From the NCBI GenBank assembly GCA_037976565.1, contig CP137666.1, forward strand, positions 1,200,495 through 1,264,494: a DNA stretch of 64,000 bases, given 5' to 3'. The position numbers and the translations under genes were made by a program. Position 1 is the first letter of the stretch; the number at the start of each line of letters is the position of its first letter. Positions 21,400-32,204 of this stretch are shown piece after piece. Source of the stretch: Mesocentrotus franciscanus (taxonomy: Eukaryota > Echinodermata > Echinoidea > Camarodonta > Strongylocentrotidae). Below the pieces are notes generated by a model. It was not told the DNA's origin. It searched no databases and saw only the letters and a program-made list of their open reading frames with translations.

Positions 21400-22087
21400 A
21401 GTGTAGTGGATCTGCAGAAGCCTTCTCATACTGCTCTTGTATTTAAAAAACATAGTTTATTTAATAATTTATGATATACATAAGCAACAGATTGGTATCT
21501 TTATGTTTTCTTACTCTAAAAACATACTTCCAAAGTTTTTTAGATGATTGTTTTATATGTAATAGAAATTGAGTAATTATGAAACTCGTCAATCAAATCT
21601 ATTTCACCTAACAATGTTTACTTACGATTTCTCAAGAACAACAATTATTTATGCCGGACCACAATTATGGAACAAATTGCCTCAAGAACTTCAAATAAGC
21701 CCAACAGTGTCAATTTTCAAAAGAAAGCTTAAGAAATATCTTGTAAATGAATATGTATAACTAAGATTATTTTTACATAAATGCCTTTTTTGTTTTCGTT
21801 TTGTTGTAATGGATTTGTCTGGTTTAATTCTATATATTGATGTTTTGTGTTATTTTAATTTCTGTATTTTTATCTCATTTTTAGTATATTTAAGAAACTT
21901 TTTATGTAAATTTTATTATCTTTGGGAATAACCTCGATAGGCCATTGGCCTCTGTTTTTTTCACCACATTATGATTTAAATTGAAGATGTTTCATTTTAA
22001 CGTTTGTTATTGTATATATGCATATAAATTGTACTTGTGTTTTTTAAAATCAGATGTGGAAATAAAACTTGAACTTGAACTTGAACA
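21400..22087 (+). pseudogene. 5'-truncated LINE 3' end (RT C-terminus plus tail)
   Basis: The frame 21569-21760 encodes NYETRQSNLFHL, then IIYAGPQLWNKLPQEL and FKRKLKKYLVNEY, the recognisable C terminus of CR1/jockey-type polymerases (R.S....R......FS..GP..WN.LP). A 3' UTR follows and ends at AAATAAAACTTGAACTTGAA (22060-22085), a short-period LINE tail. Confidence 0.8.
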
Positions 22088-22429
22088 ATTCAACTCGAAA
22101 GCTATAACATTGATTCGCTTTTCCATACATGTCTGCATTATAAAGTGTTCATGTTTCACAGCCATTTAGAAAGACTGATGTTACCATTGCTCTTAACAAT
22201 TAAGCTCAACCTAGATGTCATTGGGATGCTCCTGTCATTTCATATTGGTTTTCAGACTTTCAAGGGATGATGTGGCAATGGCAATTCTGATTTTGACTTC
22301 CTGAGCAGATTTAGCATCCTCTGTGATATGGTTGAACCTAGATTATTGTAATTGATCAATGGTTTCAAGCTGTTCAGCCGATAGGCCAATAGGCCTTGTG
22401 CATTATTGTTTCCGATTATCGATCGAATT

Positions 22430-22640
22430 ATAGACCGTCGCGCCGGTCCTCCCGTAAAGTATAAAGCACCCTTGCTTACATTAGTTTTTATCACCTGACG
22501 AAGTGTTGCAGCGGCGCACGAAACGTCGAGATCTTTTAGATTCCTTATTGACCACATTGCGAGACAAACGAATATCACTAGCGATATTATTTTCGATACT
22601 ACATCCGCAATGAGTAATATATTTAGCATTATCATTATTG
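22430..22640 (-). other. Possible Penelope-like retroelement remnant with hammerhead-like core
   Basis: CTGACGA (22495-22501), then GTG...CAC and GAAAC (22520-22524), resemble the CUGANGA / stem II / GAAA core of hammerhead ribozymes known from Penelope-like elements. Stem I pairing is not convincing and no RT domain is visible nearby, so this stays tentative. Confidence 0.25.
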
Positions 22641-23439
22641 TTAGTAGGCCTAGTATTATTATTATTAGGTATTGGTGTCACTGCATGCATGTGCCTGAGA
22701 GGAGAAAAGCGAACTGAATCACTGTAACCCTCGGGTCTCTCCTCCCGGTATAACTGATCTGGGTGTACAGGTGGACCACTACACAGGTGTTTCCCCTACT
22801 TTTATACGAATAGTGCAAATGTGGTGACTATCCTCTATGCACAGAGACTCCATTTAATGTACAGTTGCATTCTCATCGGAACTCATCTTTAGGATCTTGC
22901 TTTTCTCAGCACTGATTTCAATATGCCATGTTTTTGTTGCACTCTCTACGAGGCGTCTTGTCAGGAAACTGAACTCATCTGAATTTGAACCACTGGCCAC
23001 ACTCTTTCGCTCCCCCTCTATCTCTCCGAAATGCATGTGCCCCCACCCCTCCACCGGAGCTACGTCACTGACTTTATCTACATGACTATTCCAGATGGTA
23101 GATCTTACAAGTTAAACAAGATCCTTGAAACAAGGATGATGAAATAATGGCTTGTTATAGCTACTGTTTCCCAGGTTTGCAATATTTTATTAGAAGATTT
23201 CTTGAGGTTCATGATTTACCATATTGATGATGAAAATGAGAATGGATATTTGATAATAAAATATTGTATCATTCATGTACATAATGAGGATGAAATAATG
23301 TTTTGTTTACACACGGTCGCCTCAACAGTTGTTAATACTGTTCCCTTCTTAAGAGCCCTACAATGCTATTATTACACCAGGATTTAGATTACTTCGAATC
23401 ATCGGGTCATCGCGTCGGATCGGGTGGTCTTGTGTATAT

Positions 23440-23990
23440 GATCACATTTATGCTTTATTCATTCTATTTCTATTTTTCATTAATGTGTTCAAGACACTAT
23501 CATTTTTGTCGATCAGAGTTTTATCTAGTTTTTAAGGCTTTAAAAAAAAATGTTGTATTGCCCTTTGCGACCGACTCAAAAATTTTGAAATCTACGGTCG
23601 GCTATTTGAAAAAGTTTTTTTTTTCTTACCGTTTTTTAGACAAAAAATGTTTAATGAATGACAAAAATATAATACCAGCCCAAAGAGGGAGGAAAAAAAA
23701 AAAGATTTAAAAAAAAGAAGAAATATTTCCGACCGACCGCCCATGTTTTAGCACCTAAAGGGCAATACAAGATTATTTTTTTTAGGCCTTATGTCTCATT
23801 GTACTTTTAGGGTAAACACTTTAGCAAGTGACGATTGTTGCTGCATTTTAGCAACAATCGTTCGCCATTGATGCCCGCACTCTTTCAGGAATCATAATAA
23901 TTCGTTTTACAGTTTCCACCCGGTTGATTCCACTGTTCGGATGATTTAGCAGAGAGGGATAGAAGTGAATATTCTCATGTTAACGACGAC
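23440..23990 (+). repeat. Copy of dispersed repeat family X (interrupted by a MITE)
   Basis: Matches 32690-33050: GTGTTCAAGACACTATCATT.TTGTCGATCA, then after 23797 ATGTCTCATTGTA, CAATCGTTCGCCATTG, GTTGATTCCACTGTTCGG and GAGAGGGATAGAAGTGAA. The same family occurs inverted at 43850-44345. Confidence 0.7.
23533..23789. mobile_element. MITE with TGTATTGCCCTTT inverted repeats
   Basis: Left TTGTATTGCCCTTTGCGACC (from 23553) and right AAAGGGCAATACAAG (23757-23771) form inverted ends, each flanked outwards by poly-A/T and AAGGC(C)TT. The interior has CCGACCG/CGGTCGG inverted motifs. The corresponding site in the related repeat copies at 32785 and 44095 lacks it. Confidence 0.7.
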
Positions 23991-24010
23991 AGCTATATAC
24001 TTCATCTACC

Positions 24011-24253
24011 TTAAACTCGGTCATTAAAAAAGCCCCAAATGATTCAATATACATTTAGAACAAACTACCCGCCCCAAACTTAGACAGTTTGGAAGCTTTA
24101 TATCTAATCATTGTAATCACCCTTTTCATGTTTGTAAGCTTCTACGCATTGGGTGAAGTTTTAGGTTATGCTTAAAACTGTTTGGGGCGGGTAGTTAGTT
24201 CTAAATATAATTATATTGAATCCTTTGGGGCTTTTTTTGATGACCGAGTTCAA
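24011..24253. mobile_element. Foldback element with about 70-bp arms
   Basis: Left arm 24011-24079 (AACTCGGTCATTAAAAAAGC, ACTACCCGCCCCAAAC) is the near-perfect complement of the right arm 24180-24253. The loop is about 100 nt. Non-coding. Confidence 0.8.
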
Positions 24254-24532
24254 GGTATATAAAGTATAAAGCTCAATGTAGACGAAGATTCATTTAGATA
24301 TTAGATTATCAAAATAATGATGGATACCAGTGGCGTAGACAGGTTCGTACACCTGGGGGGATGACTGGGCTGCCAACGCTAGTGAGGGCGCGAAGCGCCC
24401 GAGCGAGGGAGCGAAGCGACCGAGCGGGAGGTGTGGGAGGGTGTCCCCTCCCACGGTAGGGAGCTTTTGCAATTTTGAACTTGAAATCGTGCAATCTGAT
24501 GCATACTTAATGAGGTAAAATAACACACACAA

Positions 24533-24554
24533 GCGTGCACGCACACACACACAT

Positions 24555-24620
<66 letters not shown>
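24533..24620. repeat. (CA)n microsatellite
   Basis: Long CACACA runs with minor interruptions, inside the 24328-25617 element. Confidence 0.95.
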
Positions 24621-24621
<1 letters not shown>

Positions 24622-25164
24622 TACGCCTTGAATGGACAGACATACATCGACAAGATCTACACACCGTGGCATACGAATACAGAATGGACTGACACATTGT
24701 ATTGCATATTGAACCACACTACGTATTTATTTATCTCTGTGAATTTTGCTGTTACACCTCTTCAGAAAAAAAACCAATGTCAAGTGTGTACACGCAGGTA
24801 TAGTCTTTGTTGTCTTGATAGGGGTATGTGGTTATGAATGAAAACAGCCTCTGTGGCCATTTGTGAATAGAACACATAAACAACAAACAAATAACGATTA
24901 AACTTTGAACAATATGTCTGTTCATTATAAAGCATAATGAATACGTACATACTATGCTTTTTTACCTCAAAGAAACAGGCATAGTATCCATAGATGGATA
25001 TTGGCTGGCGGCTCATTAACATACAGATACAAAAACATAAATAGTATCACTATGATCCATGGAGTAACAATACTGCTTTGTAAGTTTGTGAAGAAATCGG
25101 AACCATAACGGCATTGCATCGTTTCAAATTAGGGCATTATTTACTTCTATTTGATCTCAGTCTT

Positions 25165-25173
25165 ATAATAGTA

Positions 25174-25238
<65 letters not shown>
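25165..25238. repeat. (AAT)n microsatellite
   Basis: More than twenty consecutive AAT/ATA triplets. Confidence 0.97.
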
Positions 25239-25283
25239 CTTGTGGTTATCTTGTGGTTTGCCCCATTTGAACACGCAAAACTC

Positions 25284-25321
25284 GTGGTTATCTTGTGGTT
25301 TCCAAACCACAAGATAACCAC
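25284..25321. repeat. Perfect 18-bp-arm hairpin with 2-nt loop
   Basis: GTGGTTATCTTGTGGTTT followed by CC and its exact reverse complement. A third half-copy (CTTGTGGTTATCTTGTGGTT) precedes it at 25239. Confidence 0.9.
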
Positions 25322-25399
25322 AAAATACTTGTAAGATTTTCTTTTTTTTACCGTCTGAATTGGCTTTCACCGTGTGAATGCGGCTAATAACAATAAACA

Positions 25400-25503
25400 C
25401 AATTACAATAATGATGAGGATTATTATTATCATCATCATAATTATTATTATTATTAATATTATAATTGTTATCATTATTATTATTACTATTATTATCATC
25501 ATT
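25400..25503. repeat. (ATT/ATC)n simple repeat
   Basis: Runs of ATTATTATTATC triplets; low complexity in all frames. Confidence 0.9.
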
Positions 25504-25989
25504 ATGACTTATTAAGTAAGCAAATATCATTCCCAAAACCTGGGGATGATTGTACATGCCATCCCCACCTTGTGCGGTGGGGGATGCATCCCTCATCCCC
25601 CGTTGTCTACGCCCCTGATGGATACACTTATGACATCGACAAAATAATGGCTATTTAAACAAAAATCTTCCTTTACCGCGGCGCCAGCCATCCATCAACA
25701 AACTACCCGCATACGCTTTTCCTCCGACTTGACCTGACAAATAAATTGATCAATGCCGAAGCGTGCGACTTTGAGAATATATCCGGCTTCACAAACGGGT
25801 ATAGACATGGATGGGGTTTAATTCTTTTCCACGCTCGGATTTCATCAGAGCAATCCATTATTAGATTTATTCCATTTGTTCTAAACATAATATTCTATGT
25901 TTGTTATAGCCTAGCTTTATATTGTTCATTTCAAGCTTCATGAGAAAAAAAGACAACTTTAATTTGTAGGTCAAGGAAAGTATTTTGTG

Positions 25990-26230
25990 TTTAATATTTC
26001 TTTTCATTTCATTTATTTATTCAGTACTTAATACATAACAAAAATCAATATACATTGAAAGATATATGAAGAGATATAAACTTGTTAGAACATAATTGGC
26101 CAAGGCTCCAAGATAAGCGAAGCTTGATGCCTTGTGACCCTTACAATGGAACTGAATTGAATTTTGAATTGAATTTATTTTCACCAAATATGAAATAAAA
26201 GTGTACAAAATGATACATGTACAATATGAA
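25990..26230 (-). mobile_element. Two abutting minus-strand LINE 3' tails
   Basis: TTGAATTGAATTTTGAATTGAATTTATT-type periodicity near 26155-26182 is read on the minus strand as AATAAATTCAATTCAAAATT, a LINE tail. The segment 26000-26150 contains CATTTATTTATTCAGTACTT and CCTTGTGACCCTTACAATGG, resembling the other tail at 20225-20330. Confidence 0.45.
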
Positions 26231-26394
26231 GTGGAGGGATAAAACAAATATAAATACTTATCTATAGGTTATATCCCCTTAAATGACATACAAGCAAACA
26301 TGAGACATAATGTAGGGGGTTCCTTGTGATGCAGAAGTACAGCAAGGAGAAGAGTAGAAAGATAGGCAGAGACTGAAGTGTGATTGAGTGTGTG

Positions 26395-26420
26395 TGTATG
26401 TGTGTCTGTGTGTGAGAGAA

Positions 26421-26453
<33 letters not shown>
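26395..26453. repeat. (TG)n/(GA)n microsatellite
   Basis: GTGTGTGTATGTGTGTCTGTG is followed by about 40 bp of AGAGAG repeats. Confidence 0.9.
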
Positions 26454-27239
26454 GATGGGTAGAGGCCAGGGGGGTGAAAATGTATGCCTAATAACTTCTT
26501 GATCGTGCTGAAACTCCAGCTTTATATTTTGTAGCTATGACCTATATCTTGTCCAAAGATTATCCACGCCCCACCTCCCTCCACCCCGAAAGCTTTCATG
26601 GAAATCACATCTGGACCTCCAAGGAAAAAGTTTGAGAACCCTTGCTCTATATTTTAAAGTTAATACACTTTCTTCCATTGACTGTCGAATAGTTTGCAAA
26701 TTCATATTCATTATGCCTTAATTAATTGTACTTATTCATTTGTGAACTATGGAAATACTTGGAAATTGCTGTCCATATATTCAAATTCAAGGAGAGATCA
26801 ATATACCCATGGAATTTGTTTTCACAAAATGCCTACCTGATGACCAGGGAAAACAAATATATATATATAATATAACACTGTATATATACTTAGAAAAGCA
26901 CAGGTAAAATGAGAGATGCACTTTATCTGATGGTGTTAATTTGATATTATTTCATGTTATTTATCTATTTATTTTTACAGCTGCAAAAAATGGTTTTAAT
27001 GTTCGGACTGTTGTTTCAGTATACATCTGGCTCGTTGACAAAGTGAAATCTCATCTTCAATACATAATAATCTGAGCTGTATCGTTGGGTAGAGAGAATC
27101 AGTGGGGTAGCATCTCATAAAACGCTTGCAATTGTTGGGGTAGTTATACATATATATTATTCCCCCGGTCATTGGATTCAGTGCTTGCCCGCACACACTG
27201 TGTGCACAATCTCCACTCATTGGGAGCATTCCAGCCAGG

Positions 27240-27365
27240 CGTTACTTGACGCTCAAAAACTGTTTGACCACCGATGACGGTCGCATCCTACCGGGTACCC
27301 ATTTAACACCTGGATGGAGAGTAGCAAGTGCAGGTTAATATCTTGCCAAAGGATATTAGCAAAGG
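27240..27365 (-). mobile_element. SINE fragment, minus strand
   Basis: Minus-strand reading gives CTTTGGCAAGATATTAACCT, then CACCTGG and AAATGGGTACCCGGTAGGAT, matching the CTTTGGCAAGATATTAA string of the SINE at 7035-7200. Confidence 0.45.
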
Positions 27366-27469
27366 ATACAAATATTACTGGTGGTAAACTTTTGACCACC
27401 TACCGATATTTGTAATATCGCAGGTTACTTTAGTTTATCCTAAACAAACCCAAACTTAAGGTTTCTTTA

Positions 27470-28350
27470 TAGAAAAGGATTCCTAATAATATTGAGTCAT
27501 TTAAACATGATTTGTTGGAAGAAGAATGGACGGATGTTTTGAATGAACATAATGTGAATAATGCATACGAACATTTATTTTCAATCGTAAATTAAATTTA
27601 TAATTATAATAAAGATATTCCTCTTGTCAGAGGAAAACGTAACTCTAATATTTCAATAAACCCATGGATTATGAAAGGTATTATGAAATCAATCAGAACA
27701 AGAAACCGCCTTTACAAACTATATATGCAAAACCCAACAGACTTTACCAGCACAAATTACAAAAATAATTGACAAGTATCATTCGATGTTCTCCAAAGTT
27801 GTATTACTCTGAACAATTAAGTAAAGTAAGCTCAAATGTTAGAGCAACGTGTCGTGTTATCAGCGAGGCAATGGGAAAGAAAACTGAACCTCTACCCAAA
27901 GATAATTTGATGCTAAATGGTAATAAGATACCCGATACAATTGATTATGCTATTTCGTTCAATACATTCTTTAGTAATATTGGCCCACAACTGGCAGAAA
28001 AAATTGATACTACAAATGTTGATTTGACAAATTTTCTTCCAGCCGTTTTTTTGATAGATCTTTATTCTTTCACCCAACAAACTCAACATAAATAATTTAT
28101 ATTACAAAATCACTAAACTCCGGTAAATCACAAAGTCATGAAATGATTAGCACTACGCTTCTTAAACAAATGTTATACTTCATTGTATCCCCATTAGTTC
28201 GTATATTTAATTTATCGATTTCAACAGGAGTATATCCAGATTTCCTTAAAGTAGCGAAAGTAATTCCTATTTATAAGAAGGTCAATCCAAATGAAATGAG
28301 CAATTATCGCCCAGTATCTATACTCTGTAGGATTTCATGTTATGCCTGAA
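27470..28350 (+). pseudogene. Decayed LINE ORF2 fragment (pre-RT to RT block 1-2)
   Basis: Frames in succession give SFKHDLLEEEWTDVL with NNAYEHLF (27497-27590), PWIMKGIMKSIRTRNRLYK (27661-27719), FNTFFSNIGPQLAEKI (27957-28004) and FPDFLKVAKV-like VYPDFLKVAKVIPIYKK with NYRPVSIL (28231-28325). This is the order seen in CR1/jockey-type ORF2 proteins. Stops and frameshifts are frequent, and the polymerase core is absent. Confidence 0.75.
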
Positions 28351-28426
28351 ACTTTTCTTAATAATGTATATGTACCTAGTTTGTATATTACTTTCTATTG
28401 TGGAATGAACTTCATTCCATCTGAGT

Positions 28427-28672
28427 CTAGTCTTTTGATCTAAATACATTCAAAAGCAGCTTGCAGAACATAGGACAGAACCCTTTATGTAACATTATTT
28501 CAAATAGTTTTACGAAATTCACTCTATCCAAGGCTTTACTAGCATATAAAACAAGACCATAAACATTACTCTTATCATGAACAAAATATGAAACAGTCTC
28601 TTTCACCATACTCGTACACATAGTTGTAGATAGTCCCTCTTTAAAACCAAACTGTTTATCACTACTGTCTTG
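28427..28672 (-). pseudogene. LINE RT core fragment, minus strand
   Basis: Encodes QFGFKEGLSTTMCTS, then VYGLVLYASKALDRVNFVKL and GFCPMFCKLLLN. This corresponds to RT blocks around Q.GF..G.ST and LD.SKAFDRV; the catalytic-region Asp/Phe positions are altered (YASKALDRV). It is from a different LINE family than the plus-strand fragment next to it. Confidence 0.7.
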
Positions 28673-28689
28673 TACATAGATGATTTTTT

Positions 28690-28855
28690 TTTCTTCTTCA
28701 ATTCAATATCGCTGAAATTCTTCTTCTTCCTCCTCTTCTTCTTCTTCTTCTTCTTCTTCTTCTTCTCCTTCTTTCTCTTCTTTTTCCTCTTCTTCTCCTC
28801 CCTCTTCTCCCTCTTCTTCTTCCTAGTAGTAGTAGTAGTAGCAGCAGCTGTATCA
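28690..28855. repeat. (CTT)n polypyrimidine and (AGT)n repeat
   Basis: About 130 bp of TTC/TCC triplets on the plus strand, then GTAGTAGTAGCAGCAGC. Confidence 0.95.
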
Positions 28856-28888
28856 TAATTGTTATTATTATCATTATCATAATCATTA

Positions 28889-30520
28889 GGTGGGCTGTAT
28901 ATCATACAGACCACCTTATAATTTTGTTAAAATTGCCTTTATTATTTATTATTTATTTATTTTTCTTATTTCGACCCACTTTTTTGTTAGCAAGATAACT
29001 TGAAAATGGTTAAATCAAATACCTTGAAATTTGGCACACATATGTATAGGCATATGGAGAAAACACGGTAAGGTTTTCAACCTTGACCTTGTCTGATGAC
29101 GTCATCTAGGCGCCATTTTGTGAAATTTTCTGAAAATCTACTCATGATCATATCTTCATAACGAAAAGTCGTTTCTCATTCATATTTATCATGATCAAGG
29201 TCAATATCCGTCCGGTCAATTTCAGGTCAATAATCACGCTCGTACGTGTACGTCCGCGCGTCAATGCGCGCGCAAAATTTCAAAATACTTTAAATCGTCT
29301 CAAATTTTTTTTGCATACGTTTCAAGCCATTTTAGGCATTTGATAAAAAATGTTTATCTCTTTATGACCATTTATAACAAGATGAGCGTCCATTCAAGAT
29401 AAATGTCCGTGCGCGCGAGCTCTTGTAATACATAGCATATATGGGCAAAAACATGCCTATACAAAATTCATTGTAACTCTTCAGAATGGATGGGAACTCC
29501 CAAATTTTTTTCATATTTGGATAGATTATGAGTCGGAGATATGATTTCATGTCTCATTTGACCCTCAATTAACTCATGACGTCATCATAATGGCCTCCGA
29601 ACTCAAAATTTCAATTTGCATATTATGACGTCAGCATATTTTTGGAAAATTGATTGTATCTCTGTAAATATTGATCGATTTTCTTCCAAATTTTGATATG
29701 TTCTAGCTGAGACAATTTCTACAAATGCAGTCATCACGATTTTCATTTTGACAAAGGCATCATGGCGTATTTTTGCGATTAAAGGAGGCATGTCAATTTT
29801 TCACATTTTGCGTGTATTCTCTATGGGACATGACTTTTTCAAAACTGGATTCTACATTCCGTCTTTCGCGAGCAATATCTCCGTCGTTTTAGTTTTGTTT
29901 TTGCTGAGCTTCGAGTATGTTGTAGCTGAGACAATAAGCTATCACAAGTGTGCCCTTTATTTTTCGATCAGATGCCGGGATCATGCTCATATTTCACTTG
30001 CAAAGTGGGATTTGAGAATTCCATTTTCCGTTCACGTGTAATGTCTATGTGGATTATTTTGGTATAGTGGTCATAGCACTTGCCTCCCATTCCGGCGACC
30101 CAAGTTCGATTCCTGCCATTTCCTGGTAGGTCAATTTTTTTTTTTTTGCCGTCGTTTTAAATTTGATTTTATGATCTTCTTCGACTATTATAACATATTA
30201 TCATATACAATCACAAACAATGTAATAAAATGCCTAATTTTGCGTGTTATATCTATGGGAGAAGAATGTCAATCGTTTGAGTACAACCCTATGGGAAATC
30301 TGATTCCTTGTCGTGTATTAAACCAATAGGGTTAATCTCTAAGTCTGTTGGAATATATCAAATCATCCCATTTTATGATGTTAGTCTCCTTCCCAGACGT
30401 TTATACTTTCCAGTTATTCAGCCCAGGTATATGCAATGTTTACTATGGGAAATCTGAGTCCTTGTCGTGTATTAAGTTTTTATTCATAGTTGGATAGAGT
30501 ATGAGTCGGAGATATGATTT
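28889..30520 (+). mobile_element. TA-flanked element family R, copy 1 (right end missing)
   Basis: Begins TA|GGTGGGCTGTATATCATACA with the same subterminal hairpin (GGTGG...CTGTATATCATACAG...CCACC) as the complete copy at 34825-36648, and is closely collinear with it, including TGACGTCAT-rich blocks and the tRNA-like module near 30060. The right inverted end (ACAGCCCACC) is not found; 30530-31035 repeats internal parts in more diverged form. Confidence 0.8.
30056..30135 (+). pseudogene. tRNA-Gly(CCC)-like module in element R copy 1
   Basis: A-box-like TGGTATAGTGG (30060-30070), an anticodon arm with loop CTCCCAT and B box AGTTCGATTCC (30102-30112). The 11 bases CCATTTCCTGG look inserted after the T arm relative to copy 2. 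The acceptor stem does not pair, so it is not a functional tRNA. Confidence 0.55.
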
Positions 30521-31037
30521 CTTATAAAAAAAAAAATCTAGAAAATGCATATTGACCTTGGAACTCAAAATACGAATTTGCATATTATGACGTCAGCATA
30601 TTCATGGAAAATTGATTGTATCTCTGTAAATATTCATCGTTTTTCTTCTTAATGTTGATATGTTGTAGCTAAGACAATCTTCTCCAAGATCAGTACACAT
30701 TATTTTTCATTTTGATGACGTCATCATAGTGAAAATCTTGATTAAAGTAACATGACAGAATTTTCTTAATTTGCGTGTTATGCCTATGGAAGAGGTGAAT
30801 TTCGTTCAAATGTTGAATCTACATGACATTCATTGAGCACTATCTAGCTTATTTGTGCTCTATGTTCTCCCAAATTTTGGTATGTTATAGCTGAGACCAT
30901 GGGCTATAGAAACTGTGCTTTTGGTTTTTGATCAGATGTCGAGATAATTTCGAATTTTTCAATTGAAAGTTGTAGTTGCGACCATGCCAAGGCCGTTTTT
31001 GCATGTAAAGTCTATGAGAAATATTTTTGTGTATTGG

Positions 31038-31579
31038 TTAAAGATACTATGTCCCTTTGCAGCCAACATCAAATTCTGTAGAACTTTGCAGGAATTATGA
31101 ATATGTCATGTATGTCCTATCTGTGAAATTTAAACGTTAGCAGTGTCCTAATATTCAAATTATGCAAGGAAACCCGTTTACTTGCTAGACTTCACTGTCA
31201 GACACTATTGAGTGACTGACTGATTTTTTCTTCTTCTTTGGTAATAACATACATAAAATGAGCTGGAAAGGGTACATGAGCATTTGTCTACATCAATAAC
31301 CCACTTCTTGTAATGGCCAAAATTAAACTGATTGAATCTTTGCGCAGCACAAAACGTACGACCATTCGGTACAATGGTCTGAAAATCAGACTATTACTTA
31401 CTGGCTCTATAGCTCTTAAGTCGATTCGACAACTAATAGTCGTTATTTTCCCACTTAAAGACATTTTCAAGCCCCTTTTTTAGGGAAGTTCTAAATTAGT
31501 ATTGTCTTTCAAATGCCGTTGGAATTTAACCTTTTCATTTTTTGGCCTGCAAATGGGACATAGTACAGTACCTTTAAAG
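31038..31579. mobile_element. MITE family T (TTTAAAG ends), copy 1
   Basis: Left end TTAAAGATACTATGTCCCTT and right end ACCTTTAAAG with CTGCAAATGGGACATAGTAC form an imperfect inverted repeat of about 25-30 bp. A closely matching copy lies at 43100-43622, sharing GCAGGAATTATGAATATGTC and CACTGTCAGACACTATTGAG. Possible TTAA or TTTAAA target site. Confidence 0.7.
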
Positions 31580-31742
31580 CACTAGATATATCATTAATGA
31601 TCAAGGCTACAAAGATGAAAATTGACATGTGGATAGACCATAATGGGAATAAGATAATGTAAAATCGTGATAATGCATGTTTCATTATGCTAAACATTAG
31701 CATACGTATCACTTATTTCGTCAAGGTGACGAATTAAAGTCT

Positions 31743-32010
31743 AGTTATATTTATTATCATTGGTGTTGTTGCTATAATAGTTAATATTGTAATTATTATC
31801 ATTATTATTGTTATTGTTATTATTCTTATAATTATTTTTGTGCTTCTTCTCCTTTTCATAATTATCTTTTGCAATACGTCATGTGCCCAGGATTTATTGC
31901 TATAATGCATCCAAGATGTCTACCAAATCTTTCAATTCGTTGCTAAAATATTATCAAGAGAAAATAAGAAACATTAGAATACATATTTTAAATAAAGATA
32001 AAATATTAAG
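31743..32010 (+). repeat. Direct duplicate A (partner 33564-33815)
   Basis: TTATTATCATTGGT.TTGTTGCTATAATAG through CAATACGTCATGTGCCCAGG to AAACATTAGAATACATATT is nearly identical at 33564-33815, an offset of about 1820 bp. The 31970-32150 part also recurs diverged at 32515-32690. Confidence 0.85.
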
Positions 32011-32204
32011 AAGAAATAAGTAGATACATGCAGTCATGACAATAGACAATATGTCATAAATTATTGTCTTTAAGCTAACCCTTATTTGAATCTGGCTCGA
32101 GTTTTACTTGGTTATTTGGAACTGGATGATTAACATGGACAAAATGAGATTGTTTACAATTTGATGAATTAAAAAAGTTGTATAATTTCAAATGACTACT
32201 TTCT

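Larger units (their letters stand above)
24328..25617. mobile_element. hAT-like element with perfect 8-bp TSD
   Basis: Starts CAGTGGCGTAGACAGG and ends GTTGTCTACGCCCCTG. Flanked by ATGGATAC on both sides (24320-24327 and 25618-25625). The interior holds GCGAAGCG-rich sequence, a CA microsatellite, AAT repeats and a perfect hairpin at 25284-25321. No transposase is visible, so it is non-autonomous. Confidence 0.85.
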
